DNA of 10,292 nucleotides from Gammaproteobacteria bacterium (GTDB taxonomy: Bacteria; Pseudomonadota; Gammaproteobacteria; UBA9214): contig JAUVNM010000033.1 in assembly GCA_030599705.1 (NCBI GenBank), positions 1 through 10,292 of the forward strand, in the 5' to 3' direction. The position numbers and the translations under genes are program-made. Positions 1 to 7,897 of the stretch are shown one piece after another. The first letter of the stretch is position 1. Each line of letters starts with the position of its first letter. The notes under the pieces are model-generated. The model had not been told where the DNA came from. It did no database searches and saw nothing but the letters and a program-made list of their open reading frames with translations.

Positions 1-25
1 GGCGCCGGTCCTACGTAAAAGTGTT

Positions 26-101
26 AGGCCAGTAGCTCAATTGGCAGAGCGGCGGTCTCCAAAACCGCAGGTTGGGGGTTCGATTCCCTCCTGGCCTGCC
101 A
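26..101 (+). tRNA. tRNA-Trp (anticodon CCA)
   Basis: This is a complete cloverleaf that decodes UGG. The acceptor stem AGGCCAG (26-32) pairs perfectly with CTGGCCT (91-97). The D arm is GCTC/GAGC (35-38, 47-50). The anticodon stem GCGGT/ACCGC (52-56, 64-68) closes the 7-base loop CTCCAAA with anticodon CCA at 59-61. The T arm contains the GGTTCGATTCC pattern. The discriminator is G98 and the 3' CCA (99-101) is encoded. The total of 76 nt matches E. coli tRNA-Trp. Position directly before secE is the arrangement known from Pseudomonas-type genomes, where it trails tufB. Its last base is also the first base of the following inverted repeat. Confidence 0.97.
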
Positions 102-104
102 AAT

Positions 105-130
105 AAAATGGGGTCAGACCCCCATTTTTT
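105..130 (+). terminator. terminator-like hairpin after tRNA-Trp
   Basis: AAAATGGGG (105-113) pairs with CCCC(C)ATTTT (119-128) with a single bulged C at 123 and loop TCAGA (114-118). It is followed by a run of T (125-130). A GC-rich stem running into a T-run is the form of an intrinsic terminator on the + strand. It lies inside the left arm of the inverted-repeat element, so the same bases can instead pair with the right arm. If it works, it would trim or end the tRNA transcript and reduce read-through into secE. Termination is an inference from shape only. Confidence 0.4.
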
Positions 131-161
131 GAGAACAGGCCACAGATGCAGAATTTGAGGA

Positions 162-189
162 AAAATCGGGGTCTGACCCCATTTTATTT
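162..189. terminator. mirror-image terminator-like hairpin before secE
   Basis: AAAAT-C-GGGG (162-171) pairs with CCCCATTTT (177-185), with loop TCTGA (172-176) and a bulged C at 167, and continues ATTTTATTT to the secE start. It is the reverse complement of the left-arm hairpin, so it is terminator-shaped on both strands. The T stretch is interrupted by A186, and secE must be expressed, so full termination on the + strand is unlikely. Confidence 0.25.
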
Positions 190-567
190 ATGAATGCAAA
201 AGTTGATACCGGTAGTAACGGCATGGACACCCTGAAGCTCTGGCTTGCGGTGCTGCTGATGAGTGCAGGTGTGTACGGTTTTTATTACTTTGATGACCAG
301 CATGCGGTAGTCCGCGCGCTCGGCATTATGGCGGTTGCGGGGATTTCCGTATTTATAGCGGCACAGACCGGTTACGGGCGCAGCATCCTGGGATTTATCA
401 GTGGTGCGAACAGCGAAGTGCGTCGTGTTGTCTGGCCTACCCGCGCCGAAACGGTCCAGACGACTCTGGTTGTTCTGTTTCTTGTCCTGCTGGTAGGGAT
501 TTTTCTCTGGTTGCTGGATATGTTGCTGTTGTCGGGTGTGCAGTTCCTGACAGGTCAGGGAAACTGA
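190..567 (+). CDS. secE: Preprotein translocase subunit SecE
   Basis: SecE is the clamp-like subunit of the inner-membrane SecYEG channel and stabilises SecY. The 125-residue protein has three hydrophobic segments (about residues 15-34, 40-59 and 92-113), as in the three-span SecE of E. coli (127 aa). The conserved cytoplasmic amphipathic stretch includes SEVRRVVWPTR (75-85), the family signature. I chose the ATG at 190 because MNAK resembles Pseudomonas SecE N-termini and it gives full length. However, no Shine-Dalgarno precedes it: the upstream bases belong to the right arm of the inverted-repeat element. An in-frame ATG at 223 (residue 12) has a weak GGTAG at 211-215 and would still keep all three spans. 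Gene identity is certain; the start is less so. nusG follows 3 bases later, so the two genes are probably co-translated. Confidence 0.95.
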   Translation: MNAKVDTGSNGMDTLKLWLAVLLMSAGVYGFYYFDDQHAVVRALGIMAVAGISVFIAAQTGYGRSILGFISGANSEVRRVVWPTRAETVQTTLVVLFLVLLVGIFLWLLDMLLLSGVQFLTGQGN

Positions 568-570
568 GTT

Positions 571-1104
571 ATGGCATTGCAATGGTATGTTGTTCACGCC
601 TATTCGGGCTTTGAGAACCAGGTAAAGCGTGCGCTGGAAGAACGCGTGTCACGTGCCGACATGGACGACATGTTCGGTGAAATACTGGTACCTACCGAAG
701 AAGTGGTTGAAATGCGCGATGGCGCGAAGCGCAGGAGCGAACGCAAGTTCTTCCCGGGTTATGTGCTGGTGCAGATGGAGATGAACGATGACACCTGGCA
801 CCTGGTCAAGGATGCGCCGAAGGTGATGGGTTTTATCGGCGGGACCAGTGACAAGCCGGCGCCGATAACCGAGCAGGAAGCAGATTCCATCCTGCAACGG
901 GTGCAGGAGGGCGTGGACAAGCCGCGGCCAAAGGTCCTGTTCGAGGCCGGCGAGGTAGTACGCGTGACGGATGGCCCGTTCAACGATTTCAACGGCGTGG
1001 TGGAAGAAGTGAACTACGAGAAGAGCCGGTTGCGGGTCTCCGTACTGATCTTCGGGCGTTCCACGCCGGTCGAGCTTGAGTTCGGCCAGGTAGAGAAGGC
1101 GTAG
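571..1104 (+). CDS. nusG: Transcription termination/antitermination protein NusG
   Basis: NusG binds the RNA polymerase clamp, suppresses pausing, and through its C-terminal domain contacts either Rho or ribosomal protein S10. The 177-residue length is close to E. coli NusG (181). The N-terminal NGN domain (about 1-120) begins with WYVVHAYSGFE (5-15) and contains FFPGYVLVQM (60-69), both family hallmarks. The KOW domain (about 125-177) has GEVVRVTDGPFNDFNGVVEE (127-146). The start lies 3 bases after the secE stop. The only upstream purine stretch is AGGGA (557-561), rather far from the ATG, which fits translational coupling to secE. No truncation or fusion is seen. The gene is followed after 10 bases by the REP pair, not by a recognisable terminator. 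Confidence 0.98.
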   Translation: MALQWYVVHAYSGFENQVKRALEERVSRADMDDMFGEILVPTEEVVEMRDGAKRRSERKFFPGYVLVQMEMNDDTWHLVKDAPKVMGFIGGTSDKPAPITEQEADSILQRVQEGVDKPRPKVLFEAGEVVRVTDGPFNDFNGVVEEVNYEKSRLRVSVLIFGRSTPVELEFGQVEKA

Positions 1105-1114
1105 TTATTTAAGG

Positions 1115-1180
1115 TGTAGGAGCCAGCTTGCTGGCGAATAGCTTGCCGTTGAATGATTCGCGAGCAAGCTCGCTCCTACA
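1115..1180. repeat. REPIN: inverted pair of Pseudomonas-type REP sequences
   Basis: Two 25-base REP sequences stand in opposite orientation, 1115-1139 (+) and 1156-1180 (-), separated by 16 bases. Aligned in the same sense they differ at only two positions, and these two compensate each other: the core palindrome is GCCAGCTTGCTGGC (1122-1135) in one and GCGAGCTTGCTCGC (reverse strand of 1160-1173) in the other. Each hairpin therefore keeps full pairing. The 5' GTAG next to the palindrome matches REPs mobilised by RAYT tyrosine transposases, and the second copy matches, from memory, the common Pseudomonas repeat TGTAGGAGCGAGCTTGCTCG. No T-run follows, so it is not an evident terminator. It may affect mRNA stability between nusG and rplK, but that is inference. 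Confidence 0.88.
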
Positions 1181-1214
1181 AGATCGTGGCGGAATTTCCG
1201 TCGCATATGAACAC

Positions 1215-1240
1215 AGGGGAGCCGCGAGGCGCTGGTACCC
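1215..1240 (+). promoter_or_regulatory. L1-binding-site-like fold in the rplK leader
   Basis: Bases GGG (1216-1218) pair with CCC (1238-1240), and GCC (1221-1223) pairs with GGC (1228-1230) around the GNRA-type loop GCGA (1224-1227). The internal-loop bases GA (1219-1220) and GCTGGTA (1231-1237) lie between the helices. Two short helices separated by an asymmetric loop just before the rplK ribosome-binding site resemble the mRNA target by which L1 represses rplK-rplA in E. coli, a mimic of its 23S rRNA site. The match in position and shape is good. L1 binding is inferred, not shown. Confidence 0.65.
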
Positions 1241-1253
1241 GCAGGAGTAACAG

Positions 1254-1685
1254 ATGGCTAAAAAAATCGAGGCATATATCAAGTTGCAGGTCCCTGCAGG
1301 TGAGGCCAATCCGAGTCCGCCCGTCGGTCCGGCGCTCGGTCAGCATGGCGTGAACATCATGGAGTTCTGCAAGGCATTCAATGCGCAGACACAGCAAGCA
1401 GAGAAGGGTCTGCCAACCCCGGTCGTGATCACCGTGTATAGCGACCGCAGCTTTACCTTCATTACCAAGACGCCGCCGGCTTCCGTGCTGTTGAAGAAGG
1501 CCGTCGGCATCCAGAAGGGCTCCGGCACCCCGAATACCAGCAAGGTAGGCACGGTAACCCGCGCCCAGCTGGAAGAAGTCGCCAGCATGAAAATGCCCGA
1601 CCTGAATGCGGCGGACATGGATGCAGCCGTGCGTATCATCGCCGGCAGCGCCCGCAGTATGGGTCTTGACGTGGAGGAGGGCTGA
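1254..1685 (+). CDS. rplK: 50S ribosomal protein L11
   Basis: L11 binds the GTPase-associated centre of 23S rRNA together with the L10-L12 stalk and is needed for RelA activation. The 143-residue length is standard. The N-terminal domain carries the proline-rich PSPPVGPALGQ (20-30) followed by HGVNIMEFCKAFN (31-43), the region bound by thiopeptide antibiotics. The C-terminal rRNA-binding domain (about 72-143) includes GSGTPNTSKVGTVT (89-102) and ends in the conserved ARSMGLDVEEG. AGGAG at 1243-1247 lies 6 bases before the ATG and fixes the start. It is the first gene of an rplK-rplA unit: the rplA start lies 2 bases after its stop. Confidence 0.99.
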   Translation: MAKKIEAYIKLQVPAGEANPSPPVGPALGQHGVNIMEFCKAFNAQTQQAEKGLPTPVVITVYSDRSFTFITKTPPASVLLKKAVGIQKGSGTPNTSKVGTVTRAQLEEVASMKMPDLNAADMDAAVRIIAGSARSMGLDVEEG

Positions 1686-1687
1686 TC

Positions 1688-2383
1688 ATGGCGAGGCTGA
1701 CAAAGAAGGCGAAACTGGTCCAGGATAAAGTGACGCCCGGCAAGCTGTATCCCGTCGACGAGGCATTCGGCCTGTTGCAGGAACTGTCCACCAAAAAATT
1801 CAAGGAATCAGTGGACGTCAGCATCAACCTGGGCGTTGACTCGCGCAAGTCCGATCAGGTCGTGCGCAGTTCCACGGTGCTGCCGCACGGCACGGGCAAG
1901 ACAGTCCGTGTCGCGGTATTCACCCAGGGGGCCAATGCCGATGCGGCGAAGAAAGCCGGTGCCGATATTATCGGGCTGGAAGATCTCGCGGAAGAGGTCA
2001 AGAAGGGCAACATGAATTTCGATGTCGTAATCGCCTCTCCGGATGCGATGCGTGTCGTGGGCACGCTCGGACAGATCCTTGGTCCGCGCGGCCTGATGCC
2101 GAACCCGAAAGTCGGTACGGTCAGCCAGGATGTCGCAACGGCGGTAAAGAATGCCAAGGCCGGGCAGGTGCGTTATCGCACCGATAAGGCGGGCATTATT
2201 CATTGCCCGATCGGCAGGGCGGATTTTGAAGTCAGTGCGCTGCGGGAAAACCTGGGTACCCTGCTGGCCGACCTGCAAAAGGCCAAGCCGTCTTCTGCCA
2301 AGGGCGTTTACCTGAAGAAGGTCTCGGTATCGACCACCATGGGACCGGGGCTGCAGATCGACCAGGCTTCGCTGGAGTTATAG
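1688..2383 (+). CDS. rplA: 50S ribosomal protein L1
   Basis: L1 forms the mobile stalk at the ribosomal E site that assists release of deacylated tRNA, and it is the autogenous repressor of rplK-rplA in E. coli. The 231-residue length matches the family (E. coli 234). The signature GPRGLMPNPKVGTV is at 132-145, and the conserved ends (KKAKLVQDKV near the N-terminus and KKVSVSTTMGPG at 210-221) are present. A strong GGAGGAGGG (1673-1681), inside the end of rplK, precedes the ATG. The tight spacing implies coupled translation, so one L1 target in the rplK leader can control both genes. The gene appears intact. Confidence 0.99.
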   Translation: MARLTKKAKLVQDKVTPGKLYPVDEAFGLLQELSTKKFKESVDVSINLGVDSRKSDQVVRSSTVLPHGTGKTVRVAVFTQGANADAAKKAGADIIGLEDLAEEVKKGNMNFDVVIASPDAMRVVGTLGQILGPRGLMPNPKVGTVSQDVATAVKNAKAGQVRYRTDKAGIIHCPIGRADFEVSALRENLGTLLADLQKAKPSSAKGVYLKKVSVSTTMGPGLQIDQASLEL

Positions 2384-2399
2384 ATTTTTTACGAAATCT

Positions 2400-2422
2400 C
2401 CCTCTCCCCTCTGGGGAGAGGG
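2400..2422. repeat. 10-bp perfect hairpin after rplA
   Basis: CCCTCTCCCC (2400-2409) pairs perfectly with GGGGAGAGGG (2413-2422) over a 3-base loop, 16 bases after the rplA stop. On the + strand it is followed by TGAAAAAAATTTT, not directly by a T-run; a T-run (2385-2390) precedes it instead. It therefore does not fit a standard intrinsic terminator on either strand. CCCTCTCCCC/GGGGAGAGGG palindromes are, from memory, common dispersed intergenic repeats in proteobacteria. It could protect the 3' end of the rplKA mRNA. Confidence 0.65.
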
Positions 2423-2463
2423 TGAAAAAAATTTTGGCGTTTACCGGTTTTGCCGGAAGCCGT

Positions 2464-2541
2464 CAAAGACCGCAGGTGCCGGGTAACCGGTTTAATTGGT
2501 CTGCAGTATGCAGTTCGGCCTGCGCAGAGGGTGCGCCTGCG
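2464..2541 (+). promoter_or_regulatory. L10 (rplJ) leader
   Basis: The sequence AAAGACCGCAGGTG (2465-2478) followed later by CCTGCGCAGAGGGTG (2519-2533) resembles the E. coli rplJ leader bound by the L10-L12 complex. CGCAGG (2471-2476) pairs with CCTGCG (2519-2524), enclosing a hairpin CCGG-GTAA-CCGG (2479-2490, a GNRA tetraloop) and a second hairpin CTGCA/TGCAG (2501-2505, 2509-2513). TTTAAT (2491-2496) sits between the hairpins, matching the TTAAT in the same place in E. coli as I recall it. Such leaders repress rplJL translation when free L10-L12 is in excess. The 3' boundary is uncertain. The rest of the gap to rplJ (2542-2607) shows nothing else I can name, and I could not support a promoter in 2384-2464. 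Confidence 0.78.
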
Positions 2542-2619
2542 ATGTTGGCTGGCGTGTTGTAAAACAGGAAATGAGGCCGGTGGCTGGGTATCCGGTAATT
2601 CCTTAACGAGGTAAATGCA

Positions 2620-3150
2620 ATGGCATTAACTCTTGAAGAGAAAAAGGCTGTTGTTGCTGAAGTCAGCGAGGTTGCCAGGGACGCCTGCTCGGCGGTGGCT
2701 GCGGATTATTGCGGTCTGACGGTCGGTGAGCTGACCAGCCTGCGTAGCAAGGCGCGCGCGGACAATGTCTATCTGCGCGTCGTGAAGAATACGCTGGCGC
2801 GTCGTGCCCTTGTGGACACTGACTTCGAGTGCATGAGTGACCGGTTGACCGGGCCGCTTATCCTGGCGTTTTCGCAGGAAGACCCGGGTGCGGCGGCACG
2901 TGTGGCCAAGGACTTTGCCAAAGAACATGACAAGTTCTCGGTCACCATGCTGTCAGTGGGTGGTGAGTTGCTGGAGCCGGGTGATATTGACCGGCTGGCG
3001 AAGCTCCCGACCCGTGACCAGGCACTCAGTATGCTGATGTCTGTCATGCAGGCCCCGGTTGCGAAGTTTGTCAGGACGCTCAATGAGGTCCCGGGCAAGC
3101 TGGTGCGCACCGTGGCGGCCGTTAGTGACCAGAAGCAGCAGGCAGCTTGA
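2620..3150 (+). CDS. rplJ: 50S ribosomal protein L10
   Basis: L10 anchors the L7/L12 dimers to the ribosome, forming the stalk that recruits translation GTPases, and together with L12 it represses its own mRNA. The 176-residue protein has the usual N-terminal globular rRNA-binding part, with VVKNTLARRA (54-63) and LTGPLILAFS (76-85) conserved. Its C-terminal helix (about 135-176), which binds L12 dimers, is rich in hydrophobic residues and ends QKQQAA. GAGGT (2608-2612) lies 7 bases before the ATG. The long structured leader upstream and rplL 43 bases downstream are the standard arrangement. Intact. Confidence 0.99.
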   Translation: MALTLEEKKAVVAEVSEVARDACSAVAADYCGLTVGELTSLRSKARADNVYLRVVKNTLARRALVDTDFECMSDRLTGPLILAFSQEDPGAAARVAKDFAKEHDKFSVTMLSVGGELLEPGDIDRLAKLPTRDQALSMLMSVMQAPVAKFVRTLNEVPGKLVRTVAAVSDQKQQAA

Positions 3151-3193
3151 ACCAATTCATTAACCAATTCAGATTTTAACAGGAGTATTTGTT

Positions 3194-3571
3194 ATGGCCG
3201 TTTCACAAGAAGAGATCCTGGAGACTATCTCCGGCATGACCGTAATGGAGGTCGTTGACCTGATTTCCGCGATGGAAGAGAAGTTTGGCGTGACTGCCGC
3301 TGCCGCGGTTGCCGCTGCCCCGGCTGCCGCTGGTGGCGAAGTTGCTGCTGTCGAAGAGAAGAACGAGTTCGATGTTGTCATGTCCAGCTTCGGCGAAAAC
3401 AAGGTTTCCGTCATTAAGGCGGTTCGCAGCATCACCGCTCTTGGTCTAAAGGAAGCCAAGGAAATGGTGGAAGGCGTCCCGTCGACCATCAAGGAGGCTG
3501 CAGCGAAGGACGAAGCCGAGGACATCAAGAAGAAGCTTGAAGAAGCCGGCGCCAGCGTCGAGCTCAAGTAG
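3194..3571 (+). CDS. rplL: 50S ribosomal protein L7/L12
   Basis: L7/L12 is the multicopy acidic stalk protein that contacts EF-Tu, EF-G and other translation GTPases. In its 125 residues one sees the N-terminal dimerisation and L10-binding domain (about 1-33), an Ala-rich flexible hinge (34-53) and the globular C-terminal domain (about 55-125) with KVSVIKAVRSITALGLKEAK (70-89), the factor-binding helix region. AGGAG (3181-3185) lies 8 bases before the ATG, consistent with its need for higher synthesis than L10. The 43-base gap after rplJ contains only a short duplicated ACCAATTCA. Transcription must pass the hairpins downstream to reach rpoB. Confidence 0.99.
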   Translation: MAVSQEEILETISGMTVMEVVDLISAMEEKFGVTAAAAVAAAPAAAGGEVAAVEEKNEFDVVMSSFGENKVSVIKAVRSITALGLKEAKEMVEGVPSTIKEAAAKDEAEDIKKKLEEAGASVELK

Positions 3572-3622
3572 GCGGGTCGCGTAATCATTGCGTTATTACC
3601 GCAACCGCAGTACTGCAGGATT

Positions 3623-3661
3623 GGCTGTTCGCCGGGAAGGCGGACAGCCTGTTCCCTGTTT
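3623..3661 (+). terminator. rplL-rpoB attenuator-like hairpin
   Basis: GGCTGTTCGCC (3623-3633) pairs with GGCGGACAGCC (3639-3649) in an 11-bp stem with one T-G wobble and a 5-base loop GGGAA. It is followed by the moderately T-rich TGTTCCCTGTTTG. In E. coli a partial terminator in the same place lets only a minority of transcripts continue into rpoBC, setting the ratio of stalk proteins to polymerase. The imperfect T-tract here fits partial rather than full termination. Placement and shape are seen; the function is inferred by analogy. Confidence 0.65.
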
Positions 3662-3677
3662 GTCAGGTAGAGTAACC

Positions 3678-3699
3678 GTGCCGGCATGTGTGCCGGTAC
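3678..3699 (+). other. second hairpin in the rplL-rpoB gap
   Basis: GTGCCGGCA (3678-3686) pairs with TGCCGGTAC (3691-3699) with one G-T wobble, giving a 9-bp stem with loop TGTG. No T-run follows, so it is not a terminator. E. coli has an RNase III processing hairpin between rplL and rpoB, and this stem could serve a similar role, although it is short for RNase III. The remaining bases to the rpoB ribosome-binding site show nothing clear. Confidence 0.45.
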
Positions 3700-3764
3700 T
3701 TGCTGTTGCCCGGGAAGTGAGCGTACTGACGCGCATTCCGGACAGTGACTGAAGAGGAAATCCG

Positions 3765-7841
<4,077 letters not shown>

Positions 7842-7897
7842 CCCAGAGTCCATTTCCCGGTATCAAGACACTCGATGCTGCACACGCAGGAGAGACG

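Larger units (their letters stand above)
101..189. repeat. 89-bp inverted-repeat (MITE/REPIN-like) element
   Basis: A perfect 22-nt terminal inverted repeat (101-122 against 168-189) encloses about 45 bases of unrelated sequence. Each arm holds its own 13-base palindrome, GGGGTCAGACCCC (110-122) on the left and GGGGTCTGACCCC (168-180) on the right, symmetric around one central base. Similarity between arms continues inwards imperfectly (CATTTTTT at 123-130 mirrors the AAAAATCG at 160-167). There is no coding capacity, so it is a non-autonomous element. From memory, GGGGTCAGACCCC-type palindromes recur in proteobacterial intergenic DNA, often near IS200-like/RAYT transposases; no transposase is in this window. 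The element occupies the entire space between the tRNA CCA end and the secE start codon. It could instead be a native processing or attenuation hairpin, but the nested symmetry favours a repeat-family member. Confidence 0.75.

Noticed and set aside
511..580. RpoB rifampicin-region variants as a resistance mark (residue coordinates)
   Set aside because: Q519, D522, H532 and S537 are the wild-type residues. The V530 and V536 differences from E. coli Ile are conservative and common in other gammaproteobacteria.
184..597. 137-codon - strand frame opposite secE
   Set aside because: Antisense to a certain secE gene, and the translation shows no domain.
1181..1253. Promoter for rplK (CATATG at 1204-1209 as a possible -10)
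   Set aside because: No acceptable -35 lies 16-18 bases upstream, so nothing beyond chance is visible. A similar search before rplJ (TTGGCG at 2434) also failed for lack of a -10.
1153..1353. Short + strand frame of 66 codons across the REPIN and the start of rplK
   Set aside because: It overlaps rplK out of frame, is Arg/Ser-rich, has no ribosome-binding site and begins inside a repeat.
2400..2430. Intrinsic terminator ending the rplK-rplA transcript
   Set aside because: The stem is strong, but the bases after it on the + strand are TGAAAAAAATTTT. The T-run comes before the hairpin, so the required order is missing.
3151..3171. 9-base direct repeat ACCAATTCA (3151-3159 and 3163-3171) between rplJ and rplL
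   Set aside because: It is a short, single duplication with no palindrome or known motif, most simply replication slippage.
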